From Nocardioides halotolerans DSM 19273 (GTDB lineage Bacteria; Actinomycetota; Actinomycetes; Propionibacteriales; Nocardioidaceae): a stretch of DNA of 64,000 nt. The translations under genes were made by a program, and so were the position numbers. Numbering within the stretch: the stretch's first letter is position 1; each line of letters begins with the position of its first letter. The stretch is from the NCBI RefSeq assembly GCF_000422805.1, contig NZ_KE383922.1, forward strand, positions 285,984-349,983, given 5' to 3'. Positions 1-10,621 of the stretch are shown in pieces. The notes beneath the pieces were generated by a model. That model worked only from the letters and a program-made list of their open reading frames with translations. It was not told where the DNA came from and searched no databases.

Positions 1-1
1 C

Positions 2-1015
2 CAGATCCAGCCGGCCTGGCGCGGCGAGCGGCCGCAGGACGGCCGCTACCGCCAGTTCACCCAGGCCGACATCGACATCGTCGGACGCGACGAGCTGGCG
101 TTCCACCACGACGTCGAGGTCGTGCGCGTCATGGTCGAGGCGCTCGACGCCCTGCCGCTGCCGAACCTGTCGTTCCAGGTCAACAACCGCAAGCTGATCC
201 AGGGCTTCTACCGCGGTCTCGGCATCCCCGAGGTCACGGCGGCGATCCGGCAGATCGACAAGCTCGACAAGCAGCCGGCCGAGGCGGTCAAGGCGCTGCT
301 GGTCAGCGAGGCCGGTGCGACCGAGGAGCAGGCCGACCGCTGCCTCGAGCTCGCCACCATCCGGGTCGCCGACACGAGCTTCGTCGAGCGGGTCCGTGCC
401 CTGGCCGACGAGTGCGGCGTCGCCGACGAGCTGCTCGACGTCGGGCTCAGCGAGCTCGCAGCCGTCGTCGAGGGCTGCGCCGGCGTCGTCAGCGACCACG
501 TCACGGTCGAAGCCAACCTGCGGATCGCGCGCGGACTCGACTACTACACCGGCACCGTGCTCGAGGTCTTCATGGCCGGCTACGAGCGGCTCAAGTCCGT
601 CGCCGGCGGCGGCCGCTACGACGCGCTCGCCAGCGACGGCCGGACGACGTACCCCGGCGTCGGCATCAGCTTCGGCGTCTCGCGCACGCTCGTGCCGCTG
701 TTCGGCGACGGCGCGCTCGCGCCCGGCCCGAAGGTGCCGAGCGTCGTCCTGGTCGCCCTCGTCGACGAGGAGTCGCGGGCCGTCAGCGAGGACGTCGCGA
801 CCGCGCTGCGCCGGCGCGGCATCGCCACCGAGGTCGCTCCGAGCGCGCAGAAGTTCGGCAAGCAGATCCGGTACGCCGAGCGGCGGGGCATCCCGTTCGT
901 GTGGTTCCCCGGCGAGGCGCACGAGGTCAAGGACATCCGCAGCGGCGAGCAGCAGCCTGCCGACCCGACGAGCTGGACCCCACCAGACGCAGCAACAGAG
1001 GAGATCGTGCAGTGA
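2..1015 (+). CDS. hisS: Histidyl-tRNA synthetase, 5'-truncated by window edge
   Basis: Charges tRNA-His with histidine in the cytoplasm. The first 337 visible codons are open from the window edge and lack the N-terminus with motif 1. Motif 2 is seen at the left edge ([14 protein letters not shown]). The class IIa HisRS signature [15 protein letters not shown] is near visible residue 175, followed by the glycine-rich motif 3 region (GGGRYD...GVGISFG) and a C-terminal anticodon-binding domain. The stop overlaps the aspS GTG by four bases, the hisS-aspS pairing common in actinobacteria. The true start lies outside the window. Confidence 0.96.
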   Translation, partial: QIQPAWRGERPQDGRYRQFTQADIDIVGRDELAFHHDVEVVRVMVEALDALPLPNLSFQVNNRKLIQGFYRGLGIPEVTAAIRQIDKLDKQPAEAVKALLVSEAGATEEQADRCLELATIRVADTSFVERVRALADECGVADELLDVGLSELAAVVEGCAGVVSDHVTVEANLRIARGLDYYTGTVLEVFMAGYERLKSVAGGGRYDALASDGRTTYPGVGISFGVSRTLVPLFGDGALAPGPKVPSVVLVALVDEESRAVSEDVATALRRRGIATEVAPSAQKFGKQIRYAERRGIPFVWFPGEAHEVKDIRSGEQQPADPTSWTPPDAATEEIVQ

Positions 1016-2805
1016 TCCGCACCCATGACGCCGGGAGCCTGCGTGCCGAGGACGCCGGCCAGACCGTGACGCTCGCCGGCTGGGTGGCCAACCGGCGCGA
1101 CCACGGCGGCGTCGCGTTCATCGACCTGCGCGAGGCGAGCGGCGTCGTCCAGGTGGTCATCCGCGACGAGGCCGTCGCCCACCAGCTCCGGGCGGAGTAC
1201 TGCCTGAAGGTCACCGGCGAGGTGACGCTGCGCAAGGAGGGCAACCAGAACCCCAACCTCGCGACCGGCGACGTCGAGGTCGTCGCGAGCGAGGTCGAGG
1301 TGCTCAACGCCTCTGCGCCGCTCCCGTTCCCGATCTCCGACGCTGCGTCGTCGGGCGGCGAGGTGGGGGAGGAGGCACGGCTGAAGTACCGCTACCTCGA
1401 CCTGCGCCGCACGGCCCCCAACCAGGCCCTCCGCCTGCGCAGCAAGGTCAACAAGGCGGCCCGCGACGTGCTCGACGACCACGGGTTCGTCGAGGTCGAG
1501 ACGCCGACGCTGACGCGGTCGACGCCGGAGGGCGCCCGCGACTTCCTGGTGCCCGCCCGGCTCCGCCCGGGCAGCTGGTACGCCCTGCCGCAGAGCCCCC
1601 AGCTGTTCAAGCAGCTCCTGATGGTGGCCGGCATGGAGCGCTACTACCAGATCGCGCGCTGCTACCGCGACGAGGACTTCCGCGCCGACCGGCAGCCGGA
1701 GTTCACCCAGCTCGACATCGAGATGAGCTTCGTCGACCAGGACGACGTCCTCGCCGTGGCCGAGGACGTGCTGGCCGCCGTGTGGGCGCTGGTCGGGCAC
1801 GAGCTGCCGCGACCGCTGCCGCGGATGACGTACGCCGACGCGATGGCCCGCTTCGGCACCGACAAGCCCGACCTGCGGATGGGCCTCGAGCTGGTCGAGT
1901 GCACCGAGTTCTTCAAGGACACGCCGTTCCGGGTGTTCCAGGCGCCGTACGTCGGCGCGGTCGTGATGCCCGGCGGCGCGAGCCAGCCCCGCAAGCAGCT
2001 CGACGCGTGGCAGGAGTGGGCCAAGCAGCGCGGCGCCCGCGGCCTCGCCTACGTGCTCGTCCAGGAGGACGGCCAGCTCGGGGGACCGGTGGCCAAGAAC
2101 CTCTCCGAGACCGAGCTGGCCGGGCTTGCCGCCCACGTGGGTGCGCAGCCCGGCGACTGCGTCTTCTTCGCCGCCGGCCTGCCCAAGCCGAGCCGCGCCC
2201 TCCTCGGCGCCGCGCGGCTGGAGATCGGGCGCCGCGGCGGCCTCATCGACGAGGACGCCTGGAGCTTCCTGTGGGTCGTCGACGCGCCGCTCTTCGAGCC
2301 CGCCGATGACGCGACCGCGGCCGGCGACGTGGCGGTGGGCGCGGGTGCGTGGACGGCCGTGCACCACGCGTTCACCTCGCCCCAGGACCTCGACACCTTC
2401 GACCAGGACCCCGGCTCGGCCCTGGCGTGGGCCTACGACGTGGTGTGCAACGGCAACGAGATCGGCGGCGGGTCGATCCGTATCCACCGCCAGGACGTGC
2501 AGAAGCGGGTCTTCGCCGTGATGGGCCTCGAGGAGGAGGAGGCGCAGGAGAAGTTCGGGTTCCTGCTCGACGCCTTCACCTACGGCGCGCCGCCGCACGG
2601 CGGCATCGCCTTCGGCTGGGACCGCATCACCGCGCTGCTCGCGCGCACCGACTCGATCCGCGAGGTCATCGCGTTCCCCAAGTCGGGTGGGGGCGTCGAC
2701 CCGCTGACCGCGGCGCCGGCCCCGATCACGGCCGCACAGCGCGAGGAAGCCGGTGTGGACGCCGTTGCGACGGAAGATCTCCCGGACCCGACCGAATCCG
2801 CCTGA
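1012..2805 (+). CDS. aspS: Aspartyl-tRNA synthetase
   Basis: Class IIb synthetase, 597 residues, the usual size of bacterial AspRS with a GAD insertion domain. It has an N-terminal OB-fold anticodon domain (residues about 1-105, with [18 protein letters not shown]), motif 2 near residues 208-232 ([21 protein letters not shown]) and motif 3 near residue 530 (GIAFGWDRI). The GTG start overlaps the hisS stop (GTGA), and its frame reads directly into the OB-fold, so no earlier start is needed. Translation is probably coupled to hisS. Whether it is a discriminating AspRS or also charges tRNA-Asn cannot be told from this window. Confidence 0.97.
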   Translation: MIRTHDAGSLRAEDAGQTVTLAGWVANRRDHGGVAFIDLREASGVVQVVIRDEAVAHQLRAEYCLKVTGEVTLRKEGNQNPNLATGDVEVVASEVEVLNASAPLPFPISDAASSGGEVGEEARLKYRYLDLRRTAPNQALRLRSKVNKAARDVLDDHGFVEVETPTLTRSTPEGARDFLVPARLRPGSWYALPQSPQLFKQLLMVAGMERYYQIARCYRDEDFRADRQPEFTQLDIEMSFVDQDDVLAVAEDVLAAVWALVGHELPRPLPRMTYADAMARFGTDKPDLRMGLELVECTEFFKDTPFRVFQAPYVGAVVMPGGASQPRKQLDAWQEWAKQRGARGLAYVLVQEDGQLGGPVAKNLSETELAGLAAHVGAQPGDCVFFAAGLPKPSRALLGAARLEIGRRGGLIDEDAWSFLWVVDAPLFEPADDATAAGDVAVGAGAWTAVHHAFTSPQDLDTFDQDPGSALAWAYDVVCNGNEIGGGSIRIHRQDVQKRVFAVMGLEEEEAQEKFGFLLDAFTYGAPPHGGIAFGWDRITALLARTDSIREVIAFPKSGGGVDPLTAAPAPITAAQREEAGVDAVATEDLPDPTESA

Positions 2806-2933
2806 CGTTTCTCGACCTTCTGAGACCCATTTGTTACCTCGTCCGGTGGCAGATGCGGGTGTCAACTGGTTTACAGTCAGCCGAGTTGCCCGCGTGACAA
2901 CGCTCGGGTCCCGGAGTCCGTTCGGAGGTGGCT

Positions 2934-3968
2934 GTGACCCTTGACCGTGGAGAAATGATCGAGCAGGAGTCTGTTCTCGGTCACGACCCGTCGCTCGAGG
3001 ACCAGCCCGAAGCCGCCAAGGAGATCGCGGGCAAGTCGCCCACCCAGATCGCCCTGAGCCGCCTGCGCAAGGACAAGGTCGCGACGCTCTGCATCGCGGT
3101 GATCGTGCTGCTCGTCCTGGTCGCGGTGCTCGCCCCCGTGATCACCCGCATCTTCGGCGTCTACTGGAACGTCAGCGACCCGAAGGCCCCCAACACGACC
3201 GACGTGCTGGCCTTCGACGGCTACCCGAAGGTCGGGCCGCCGTTCAACTCCTTCACGTGGGACCACCCGCTCGGCGTCGCCCCGCGCCTGGGCTACGACA
3301 ACCTCGCCTACCTCGTCTACGGCCTGCGCACCTCGCTGATCGTGTGCGTCGCGGCCACCGTGATCTCCACGATCATCGGTGTCGTGCTCGGCCTGATGGC
3401 CGGCTTCTCGCGGGGCTGGGTCGACCGGGTCATCTCGTTCATCACCGACCTGCTGCTCGCGTTCCCGTTCCTGCTCGCGATGCTCGCCCTCTCGCCGATC
3501 ATCACCTCGCGGTTCTCGACCGACCAGGACAAGCTGCGGATCGCCACGATCACCTCGCTCATCACGATCCTGATCATCTTCGGCTGGATGGGCCTGGCGC
3601 GCCTGATCCGCGGCCAGGTCCTCTCGCTGCGCGAGCGCGAGTTCATCCTCGCCGCAGAGGTCATCGGCGTCCCGACCCGGCAGATCCTGTTCAAGGAGCT
3701 GCTGCCCAACCTGATCGCGCCGATCGTCATCTCGATCTCGCTGGGCCTGCCCGGGTTCGTGGCCGCCGAGGCCGGGCTGTCGTTCCTCGGGCTCGGGATC
3801 TCGGGCTACCCGTCGCTGGGCAAGATGGTCTCCGACGCCGCCCCCTACTACGCCGACTACGGTCTCTACCTCTGGCTCCCCGTCGGCGCGATCGCGCTGC
3901 TGACGCTCTCCCTGAACCTCCTCGGTGACTCGGTGCGTGACGCATTCGACCCGAGGACTCGTCGCTGA
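2934..3968 (+). CDS. Oligopeptide/dipeptide ABC transporter permease, DppC/OppC type (operon 1)
   Basis: Inner-membrane permease of a peptide importer, 344 residues. It has an N-terminal cytoplasmic stretch, a first membrane segment at about residues 35-60, a large extracytoplasmic loop and the BPD_transp_1 region. The EAA-type loop contains ILAAEVIGVPTRQILFKELLPN and precedes the last helices. GTG was chosen because GGAGG sits five bases upstream and because the paralog in operon 2 also begins GTG-ACC/ACG-CT. A GTG six bases earlier overlaps the ribosome site. It is the first gene of its operon; in most dpp/opp operons the binding protein comes first. The 128-base gap after aspS holds TTTACAGT but no convincing paired promoter. 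Confidence 0.92.
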   Translation: MTLDRGEMIEQESVLGHDPSLEDQPEAAKEIAGKSPTQIALSRLRKDKVATLCIAVIVLLVLVAVLAPVITRIFGVYWNVSDPKAPNTTDVLAFDGYPKVGPPFNSFTWDHPLGVAPRLGYDNLAYLVYGLRTSLIVCVAATVISTIIGVVLGLMAGFSRGWVDRVISFITDLLLAFPFLLAMLALSPIITSRFSTDQDKLRIATITSLITILIIFGWMGLARLIRGQVLSLREREFILAAEVIGVPTRQILFKELLPNLIAPIVISISLGLPGFVAAEAGLSFLGLGISGYPSLGKMVSDAAPYYADYGLYLWLPVGAIALLTLSLNLLGDSVRDAFDPRTRR

Positions 3969-4018
3969 CGCACGTCGGCGACATGGCTGTGGCAGTTCCA
4001 ACGAAAGGTGAAAAGGCA

Positions 4019-5800
4019 ATGCGCCTGAAGAGATCGGCGGTGGCCCTGGCCACAGCCAGCATGCTCGTCCTCGCGGCATGTGGTGGTGACGGCGACGGGG
4101 ACGACAAGAAGAGCAGTGACAACCCCAGCGTCGACACGGAGAACCTCGGCAACACGGGCAGTGGCACCGACCCGACCCGTGAGGGTCCGGCGACCATCGA
4201 GGGCGCCAAGGAGGGCGGCACGGTCACCGTGCTCAGCTCGCCCGGCCTGACCACGCCGATCGACCCGTCGGACCTCTACTACACCGACACCAACGCGATC
4301 CTGACCTCGCTGGTGACGCGTCAGCTGACGCAGTACGCCTACGACCAGGAGAGCGGCCAGATGATCCTGGTGCCGGACCTGGCGACCGACCTCGGCACGC
4401 CGAACGACGACTTCACGGAGTGGAAGTTCACGCTCCGCGACGGCATCAAGTGGGAGACCGGCGCACCGGTCACCGCTGACGAGGTCGCCTTCGGCATCAT
4501 CCGCTCGATGGACGGCAAGACCTTCCCGAACGGGCCCGGCCTCTACTACAGCAACCCGTACTTCCTGGGTGGCGAGGACTACAAGGGCCCCTACACCGCG
4601 CCCGACGCGGAGCAGCAGGCGGTCACGGTCGACGGCAACACCATCACGGTGAAGATGGCGAAGCCGTTCCCCGACTTCCCGTTCTATGCGTCGTTCCCGG
4701 CCATCGGCCCGATCCCGACCGACCCGGCCGTCAGCGACCCGGCGAAGTACGCCCAGCACCCGCTGTCGACCGGTCCCTACAAGATCGAGCAGTACACCAT
4801 CGGCAAGACGCTGACGCTGGTCCGCAACGACCAGTGGGACCCCAACACCGACCCGGCTCGCACGGCCTACCCCGACAAGTACGTCTTCAAGGTGGGTCTC
4901 CAGTCCGAGCAGATCGACCAGATCCTGCTGGCCGACTCGGGTGAGGCGAAGACCACGCTCGCCTACGACGACGTGCTCGCCCAGAACTACCGCAAGGCCA
5001 ACGAGACCGGTCGCCTGGTCACCGGTGGCCAGCCCTGCACCTACTTCTACGCGCTCGACCAGCGCAAGGTGCCGGACAAGTCCATCGCCGAGGCGCTGAC
5101 CTGGGCCCTGCCGTACAACGACCAGATCGTGGCCACCGGCCTGATCCCCGACGTCAACGCGGTCGCGACCCAGAACCTCATGCCTCCGGGCGTCCCGGGC
5201 CGTGAGCCCTACGACCCGGTAGAGGGTCACGGACCGTTCCAGACCGACCCGGAGAAGGCCAAGCAGATCCTGGCCGACGCCGGCAACGAGGGCTACGAGA
5301 TCAAGTTCCTCTACTCGACCGACTCCGACGTCTCGGTGGCCGGCAAGGACGTGCTGGTCAAGGGCCTCGAGGCCGCGGGCTTCAAGGCCACGCCGGTCGC
5401 GACCACCCTGGCCGACAGCGTCTCCGACCGTGACGACGTGAACGGCGACATCAACATGCGCTCCTACGGCTGGTGCTCCGACTGGCCGTCGGGTGCGACC
5501 TGGGTGCCGCCGATCTTCCAGTCGACCGACCTGGAGGAGGTGGGCTTCGGCACCAACGAGTCCGCCTTCAACAACCCGGAGATCGACCAGAAGATCGAGG
5601 ACGTCTCCGCCCTCCCGGTCGACGAGCAGCCTGCGGCGTGGAACGACCTGGAGAAGGAGATCATGACGACCTACCTCCCGGTCGTGCCGCGCTACTACGG
5701 CGGTGTCGTGCAGATGCACGGCTCCGCGATCGAGGGCGTCGTCATCGACAACACCCTCGGCATGCCGTCGTTCCGCGACATCTGGGTGAACGCCGGCTGA
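4019..5800 (+). CDS. Peptide-binding lipoprotein, SBP_bac_5 family (operon 1)
   Basis: Extracytoplasmic substrate-binding protein, 593 residues. It has a lipoprotein signal peptide ending in LVLAAC, with the acylated cysteine at residue 21. A low-complexity Gly/Asp/Ser linker follows, then a family 5 solute-binding fold (EWKFTLRDGIKWETGAPVTA near residue 140). The start is the ATG preceded by AAAGGTGAAAAGG; an upstream in-frame ATG would put 12 polar residues before the signal sequence. It lies 50 bases after the permease C gene. Family knowledge indicates oligopeptides or dipeptides as ligand, but the actual substrate cannot be read from sequence. It is a paralog of the lipoprotein at 10622-12385; both contain GSDWPS/CSDWPS near the C-terminus. 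Confidence 0.93.
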   Translation: MRLKRSAVALATASMLVLAACGGDGDGDDKKSSDNPSVDTENLGNTGSGTDPTREGPATIEGAKEGGTVTVLSSPGLTTPIDPSDLYYTDTNAILTSLVTRQLTQYAYDQESGQMILVPDLATDLGTPNDDFTEWKFTLRDGIKWETGAPVTADEVAFGIIRSMDGKTFPNGPGLYYSNPYFLGGEDYKGPYTAPDAEQQAVTVDGNTITVKMAKPFPDFPFYASFPAIGPIPTDPAVSDPAKYAQHPLSTGPYKIEQYTIGKTLTLVRNDQWDPNTDPARTAYPDKYVFKVGLQSEQIDQILLADSGEAKTTLAYDDVLAQNYRKANETGRLVTGGQPCTYFYALDQRKVPDKSIAEALTWALPYNDQIVATGLIPDVNAVATQNLMPPGVPGREPYDPVEGHGPFQTDPEKAKQILADAGNEGYEIKFLYSTDSDVSVAGKDVLVKGLEAAGFKATPVATTLADSVSDRDDVNGDINMRSYGWCSDWPSGATWVPPIFQSTDLEEVGFGTNESAFNNPEIDQKIEDVSALPVDEQPAAWNDLEKEIMTTYLPVVPRYYGGVVQMHGSAIEGVVIDNTLGMPSFRDIWVNAG

Positions 5801-5836
5801 CCCCGGTCGACATCCACCAGTAACACCAGTCCCGAC

Positions 5837-5870
5837 GCTCCGGGGCGGGCCGTGCGGCCCGCCCCGGAGC
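5837..5870 (+). terminator. Perfect 15-bp hairpin between binding-protein and permease B genes
   Basis: Arms at 5837-5851 and 5856-5870 are perfectly complementary (GCTCCGGGGCGGGCC) around a four-base GTGC loop. No T-tract follows. The position inside the operon suggests a partial terminator or an mRNA 3'-end stabiliser that raises binding-protein output over the permease. A hairpin occupies the same place in operon 2. Confidence 0.75.
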
Positions 5871-5907
5871 CGAGGGAACCAGATCTCGCGACGGAGGCTC
5901 CCCGGCG

Positions 5908-6903
5908 ATGTTGGGCTACATCGTGCGTCGGCTCATGTCGGCCTTCCTGGTCGTCGTGCTGACGTCCATGTTCGTGTTCCTGCTCTTCTTCAAGGGCCCC
6001 TCCAACCCGGCCGAGCCCCTGTGCAACCTCAACGGCAAGTGCACGCCGGAGAAGCTGGCGATCCTCACCGAGCAGCTCGGCTACAACGACTCGGTCGTGC
6101 ACCAGTACGGCATCTACGTCGGCGGGTTCTTCCACGACCGCACCATCAGCTTCGGCCCCAAGTACCACTGCGACGCGCCCTGCCTCGGCATCTCCTTCCG
6201 CACCCGCAACGAGGTGACCAGCGAGCTGGTCGAGAAGTTCCCGGCGACGCTGTCGATCGCCGTGGGCGGCGCCTCCATCTACCTCACGCTCGGCGTGCTG
6301 CTCGGCACCCTCGCGGCGCGAAGACGCGGCACGCTGCTCGACCGATCGCTGGTCACCTTCAGCGTCACCGTCTCGGCCGTGCCCTACTACGTGATCGCCC
6401 TGATGGTCTGGATCTACGTGTCACTCCAGTGGAAGCTGATCGAGGACACGTCCTACCACCCGATCACGTCCGATCCGCTGCACTGGGCGACCGGGCTCGC
6501 GTTGCCCTGGGCGGTCATCGGGCTCACCTCGTCGACCGCCTACGCCCGCTACTCGCGCGGCCAGATGATCGAGACCCTGGGGGAGGACTACGTGCGCACC
6601 GCGGTGGCCAAGGGCGTCTCCGAGCGAGGGGTCGTGATCCGGCACGCCCTGCGCGCCGCGATCGTCCCGATCATCACGATCTTCGGGCTCGACTTCGCCT
6701 TCCTCCTGACCGGCACGATCTTCACCGAGGTGATCTTCCAGATCGACGGCGTCGGCAAGTGGGCCATCCAGGCGCTCCGCTCACCCGTGGACTTCCCGGT
6801 CGTCTCGGCGACGGTGCTCTTCGGTGCGGTGATCATCGTGCTCGCCAACCTCATCGTCGACCTCCTCTACGCGGTGATCGACCCCCGGGTCCGGCTCGCA
6901 TGA
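5908..6903 (+). CDS. Oligopeptide/dipeptide ABC transporter permease, DppB/OppB type (operon 1)
   Basis: Inner-membrane permease, 331 residues. Membrane segment 1 is at residues 9-28. A large extracytoplasmic loop follows, then the BPD_transp_1 domain with the EAA-like loop ([25 protein letters not shown]) and the family C-terminus [13 protein letters not shown]. Start is ATG with ACGGAGG ten bases upstream. The loop after membrane segment 1 carries four cysteines (C39, C45, C88, C92), also in two pairs in the operon 2 paralog. The stop overlaps the next ATG (ATGA), so translation with the ATPase is likely coupled. Confidence 0.93.
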   Translation: MLGYIVRRLMSAFLVVVLTSMFVFLLFFKGPSNPAEPLCNLNGKCTPEKLAILTEQLGYNDSVVHQYGIYVGGFFHDRTISFGPKYHCDAPCLGISFRTRNEVTSELVEKFPATLSIAVGGASIYLTLGVLLGTLAARRRGTLLDRSLVTFSVTVSAVPYYVIALMVWIYVSLQWKLIEDTSYHPITSDPLHWATGLALPWAVIGLTSSTAYARYSRGQMIETLGEDYVRTAVAKGVSERGVVIRHALRAAIVPIITIFGLDFAFLLTGTIFTEVIFQIDGVGKWAIQALRSPVDFPVVSATVLFGAVIIVLANLIVDLLYAVIDPRVRLA

Positions 6904-8144
6904 CCGCCCCCGAGCAGGCCGGCGCGACCGCCGGCACGATGGAGTTCGGTCGCCCGGCCGCGCAGGACGACCCCTACCTGGTCGTCGAGAACCTCACGGT
7001 CCAGTTCCCGACCCACGACGGCATCGTGCAGGCCGTCACCGACCTGAGCTACACCGTCCGCAGCGGGCAGACCCTCGGCATCGTGGGGGAGTCGGGCTCG
7101 GGCAAGTCGGTCTCGTCGATGGCGGTGCTGGGGCTGCACAACCCCCAGTCGACCCGGCTCTCCGGCTCGATCCGCGTCGGCGGCACCGAGGTCATCGGCG
7201 CCGACCAGCAGACGCTGCGGTCGCTGCGCGGCAACGACGCGGCGATGATCTTCCAGGACCCCCTCACCGCGCTGCACCCCTTCTACGCCGTCGGGAAGCA
7301 GATCGCCGAGGCGGCCCGGATGCACAACGACATCTCGAAGGCCGAGGCCCGCCGGCGCGCGATCGACATGCTCGACCGGGTCGGCATCCCGCAGGCCTCG
7401 AGCCGCGTCGACGACTACCCGCACCAGTTCTCCGGCGGCATGCGCCAGCGCGCGATGATCGCGATGGCGCTGGTCAACAACCCCCAGTTGCTCATCGCCG
7501 ACGAGCCGACCACGGCGCTCGACGTGACGGTGCAGGCCCAGATCCTCGACCTGCTCCAGGACCTCCAGCAGGAGTACGGCTCGGCCATCGTGATGATCAC
7601 CCACGACCTCGGCGTGATCGCCGAGGTGGCCGACGACGTCCTGGTGATGTACGGCGGACGGGCGGTCGAGACCGGGCCGACCAAGGCGATCCTCACGCTG
7701 CCGGAGATGCCCTACACGTGGGGCCTGCTCAGCAGCGTGCCGGACATCACCGGCGCCACCGACGTACGCCTGATCCCGATCCCGGGCACCCCGCCGAGTC
7801 TGCTCAACCCGCCCACCGGCTGCTCGTTCCACCCGCGCTGCCCCCACGTGGACAAGGTCCCCGGCGAGCTCTGCCGCACGACGCTGCCCGAGCTCACCCA
7901 GGCCACCCACCCGGGCCACCGCAAGCGTTGCCACCTGGTGAACCCCGACGAGATCTACCTCAAGGAAGTCCTGCCCGAGGCCGCTCCCGACCTGATCGAC
8001 GAGGAGACCGGAGAGCTGATCCCGGAGCTCCAGGTGCAGCTCGAGGAGATCCAGCAGGAGACCCACGACCACCCCACGAAAGCGCCCGGACGGAGCGCTC
8101 CGCGCGGAGGCGACCACGTCCGCGCGGACCCCGAGAAGCCATGA
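6900..8144 (+). CDS. Peptide ABC transporter ATPase, DppD/OppD type (operon 1)
   Basis: Cytoplasmic ATPase that powers the permease pair, 414 residues. It shows Walker A GESGSGKS near residue 62, signature FSGGMRQRA, Walker [13 protein letters not shown] and switch His in ITHD. The C-terminal oligopeptide-transporter extension has Cys residues in the pattern GCSFHPRC...LCRTT...KRCHL; such cysteines are known to hold an Fe-S cluster in some DppD proteins. It overlaps the permease B stop by four bases. The last 40 or so residues exceed the operon 2 homolog (371 aa). Part of this tail, about residues 390-403, is encoded by a dispersed repeat shared with the aroC leader. Confidence 0.95.
   Translation: MTAPEQAGATAGTMEFGRPAAQDDPYLVVENLTVQFPTHDGIVQAVTDLSYTVRSGQTLGIVGESGSGKSVSSMAVLGLHNPQSTRLSGSIRVGGTEVIGADQQTLRSLRGNDAAMIFQDPLTALHPFYAVGKQIAEAARMHNDISKAEARRRAIDMLDRVGIPQASSRVDDYPHQFSGGMRQRAMIAMALVNNPQLLIADEPTTALDVTVQAQILDLLQDLQQEYGSAIVMITHDLGVIAEVADDVLVMYGGRAVETGPTKAILTLPEMPYTWGLLSSVPDITGATDVRLIPIPGTPPSLLNPPTGCSFHPRCPHVDKVPGELCRTTLPELTQATHPGHRKRCHLVNPDEIYLKEVLPEAAPDLIDEETGELIPELQVQLEEIQQETHDHPTKAPGRSAPRGGDHVRADPEKP
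8069..8108 (+). repeat. Dispersed 40-base repeat, copy inside the 3' end of the dppD-type gene
   Basis: It matches 24414-24453: 17 identical bases (CCACCCCACGAAAGCGC), then 7 identical (CCGGACG) and 13 identical (CGCTCCGCGCGGA), separated by two three-base indels. The three-base indels keep the reading frame open here. The other copy is in an untranslated leader. Confidence 0.8.
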
Positions 8145-9373
8145 CCGACATGTCCATCGAACGTCCCAACACCGCCGTCGCCGGCGGCGAGACCCTGCTC
8201 GAGGTCCGCGACCTCGTGAAGTACTTCCCGGTGCACTCCTCCGGAGTGATCCGCCGGGTGGTCGGGCAGGTGCAGGCGGTGGACGGCGTGTCCTTCGCGG
8301 TCCCGCGCGGCGGCTCGCTCGGCCTGGTCGGCGAGTCCGGCTGCGGCAAGTCGACGACCGGCCGGGTGATCACCCGCCTCTACGAGCCGACGTCGGGAGC
8401 GATGCTCTTCGAGGGCCAGGACATGGCCAGGCTGACGAAGAAGCAGATGCTGCCGCTGCGCAAAGAGATCCAGATGATCTTCCAGGATCCCTACAGCTCG
8501 CTGAACCCGCGGCACACCGTCGGCACGATCATCGGCATCCCGCTCCGGGTCCACAACATGGTCCCGGAGAACAAGGTGCTCGACCGGGTGCGCGAGCTGC
8601 TCGAGGTCGTCGGCCTCAACCCCGAGCACTACAACCGCTACCCCAACGAGTTCTCCGGCGGCCAGCGCCAGCGCATCGGCATCGCCCGCGCGCTCGCCCT
8701 GCACCCCAAGCTGCTCGTGGCCGACGAGCCGGTCTCGGCGCTCGACGTGTCGATCCAGGCGCAGGTGGTCAACCTGCTCCAGGACGTGCAGCGCGAGTTC
8801 AACATCGCCTTCCTCTTCATCGCCCACGACCTCTCGGTGGTGCGCCACTTCTGTCCCGAGGTCGCGGTGATGTACCTCGGCAAGATCGTGGAGATCGCCG
8901 ACCGCGACTCGCTCTACAACCACTCCGCCCACCCCTACACCCAGGCGCTGCTCTCCGCGGTGCCCGACGTGAAGCAGGCGGCCATCGGCGGGCGCCGCGA
9001 GCGGATCCGGCTGACCGGCGACGTGCCGAGCCCGATCGACCCGCCGTCGGGGTGCCGGTTCCGCACCCGCTGCTCGCTGGCCCAGGACATCTGCGCGCGG
9101 CACGAGCCGCCGCTGATGCAGATCGGGCCGAGGCACAAGGTGGCCTGCCACTTCGCGGGCGAGATCGGCCACCACCCCGCGCAGCCGGTCACCGCGCCGA
9201 TGTTCGCCGACGGGGGTCCGACCGAAGATGGACGGCGCCTCGAGGAGGTCAGCGGCGAGGTCGGCTACGGCCCGCGGTGGCTCGACCTCGACGCCGGGCA
9301 CGTGGTGGCCGGAGGGCGGAACGTCACCGGCGGCGGCACCGGCACGACGGACGATCTGCGCACGCAGCCCTGA
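8141..9373 (+). CDS. Peptide ABC transporter ATPase, DppF/OppF type (operon 1)
   Basis: Second ATPase of the transporter, 410 residues. Walker A is GESGCGKST, the signature [15 protein letters not shown], Walker [13 protein letters not shown]. The family C-terminal domain ([15 protein letters not shown]...KVACHF) carries the Cys pattern. The ATG overlaps the upstream stop (ATGA); a second ATG three codons later is also possible. The final 60 residues are Gly-rich and not part of the family core. It is closely similar to the operon 2 homolog over the catalytic and C-terminal domains. It ends operon 1. The 149-base gap after it holds weak hairpins at 9401-9419 and 9432-9448 and a possible promoter. 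Confidence 0.95.
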   Translation: MTDMSIERPNTAVAGGETLLEVRDLVKYFPVHSSGVIRRVVGQVQAVDGVSFAVPRGGSLGLVGESGCGKSTTGRVITRLYEPTSGAMLFEGQDMARLTKKQMLPLRKEIQMIFQDPYSSLNPRHTVGTIIGIPLRVHNMVPENKVLDRVRELLEVVGLNPEHYNRYPNEFSGGQRQRIGIARALALHPKLLVADEPVSALDVSIQAQVVNLLQDVQREFNIAFLFIAHDLSVVRHFCPEVAVMYLGKIVEIADRDSLYNHSAHPYTQALLSAVPDVKQAAIGGRRERIRLTGDVPSPIDPPSGCRFRTRCSLAQDICARHEPPLMQIGPRHKVACHFAGEIGHHPAQPVTAPMFADGGPTEDGRRLEEVSGEVGYGPRWLDLDAGHVVAGGRNVTGGGTGTTDDLRTQP

Positions 9374-9440
9374 TCGACCGGACGATCGATGGCATCCAAC
9401 GGTCTCACTCCCCGAGACCAGATCGTTACCGCGCCGCGAC

Positions 9441-9468
9441 TTGCGGCGAGGCCCAGGTCACATAGAGT
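9441..9468 (+). promoter_or_regulatory. Candidate promoter for peptide transporter operon 2
   Basis: TTGCGG (9441-9446), 16-base spacer, TAGAGT (9463-9468), about 55 bases before the operon 2 start. The match to TTGACA/TATAAT is partial, and the operon may also be read through from operon 1. Confidence 0.35.
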
Positions 9469-9522
9469 TCCAGAGCCAGTGGGGCTTGGACCCACGGGTT
9501 CACCTTGCGGAAGGGAGACCAG

Positions 9523-10542
9523 GTGACGCTCACCGCATCGAACCTGGAGTCGCACGGCGACGATCACTTCGTCGACGCGGAGGAGGACGAGCGCTCCGGC
9601 AAGGTCGACGTCGAGGGCCGCTCCCCGCTCCGGCTGGCGTGGGCCAGGTTCCGCAAGGACAAGCTGTCGATGGCGGCCCTGGTCGTCACCACGCTCTTCG
9701 CGCTCATGGCGATCTCCTCGCCGATCCTCAAGCGGCTCGGCGTGATCGACCCCTACACCCCGCACCAGGACCTGCTCGACTACGCCACCGGCAACTACCC
9801 CAAGGGGTTCGGCGGCGGCATGAGCTGGAGCCACCCGCTCGGCGTCGAGCCCGGTCTCGGCCGCGACGTGCTCTCCCGCCTGATGTACGGCGCCACGCTG
9901 TCGCTGACGATCGCGCTCTCGGCCGCGCTGATCACGGTCGCGATCGGCACGATCCTGGGCATCATCGCCGGGTTCACCGGTGGGATCGTCGACAGCGCCG
10001 TGGGCCGGCTCATCGACCTCACGCTGTCCTTCCCGGCCACGCTGATGCTGCTGGCGCTCTCCGGCGTGGTCGTCGACCGGATGACCGACCTCGGCGTCCC
10101 GGCCGGCGCCACCGTCAACGGCCTCTACATCGTGATCGTGCTGTCGGCGTTCGGCTGGCCACCCATCGCCCGCCTGATCCGCGGCCAGGTGCTCTCCATC
10201 CGTGAGCGCGAGTTCGTCGACGCGGCGATCCTCATGGGCGCCTCGCGGCGCCGGATCTACTTCAAGGAGATCCTGCCCAACCTGTGGGCGCCGCTCCTGG
10301 TCTACTTCACGCTGCTGATGCCTGCCTACGTCTCGGCCGAGGCGGCGCTCAGCTACCTCGGTGTCGGCATCAAGAACCCCACGCCGACGCTCGGCAACGT
10401 GCTCGGCGGCGCGCTCGAGTACGCCTACACCGACTTCTTCTTCTTCTTCGTGCCCGCGGCCGTGATCGCCGCCATCGTCATCTCGTTCAACCTCCTCGGC
10501 GACGGCGCGCGTGACGCGCTCGACCCGAAGGCCGGCCGCTAG
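9523..10542 (+). CDS. Oligopeptide/dipeptide ABC transporter permease, DppC/OppC type (operon 2)
   Basis: Permease of the second peptide importer, 339 residues. The first membrane segment is at about residues 42-62. A periplasmic loop and the BPD_transp_1 domain with EAA loop FVDAAILMGASRRRIYFKEILPN follow. The C-terminus SFNLLGDGARDALDPKAGR is matched almost residue for residue by SLNLLGDSVRDAFDPRTRR in operon 1. The GTG start has AAGGGAGA five bases upstream; a TTG six codons earlier lies before that site and is rejected. It again heads its operon, as in the tandem copy. Confidence 0.92.
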   Translation: MTLTASNLESHGDDHFVDAEEDERSGKVDVEGRSPLRLAWARFRKDKLSMAALVVTTLFALMAISSPILKRLGVIDPYTPHQDLLDYATGNYPKGFGGGMSWSHPLGVEPGLGRDVLSRLMYGATLSLTIALSAALITVAIGTILGIIAGFTGGIVDSAVGRLIDLTLSFPATLMLLALSGVVVDRMTDLGVPAGATVNGLYIVIVLSAFGWPPIARLIRGQVLSIREREFVDAAILMGASRRRIYFKEILPNLWAPLLVYFTLLMPAYVSAEAALSYLGVGIKNPTPTLGNVLGGALEYAYTDFFFFFVPAAVIAAIVISFNLLGDGARDALDPKAGR

Positions 10543-10621
10543 CACGAGCGGCCCCACCACGCTTTCCGCAGGAAAGAAGCGCCGGACCACGGCGAGACAC
10601 ACCCTCCGAAGGAGAAAACAG

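Noticed and set aside
2806..2933. Strong sigma-70-type promoter for peptide importer operon 1
   Set aside because: TTTACAGT could be a -10 region, but no acceptable -35 lies at 16-18 bases; not reported as a feature.
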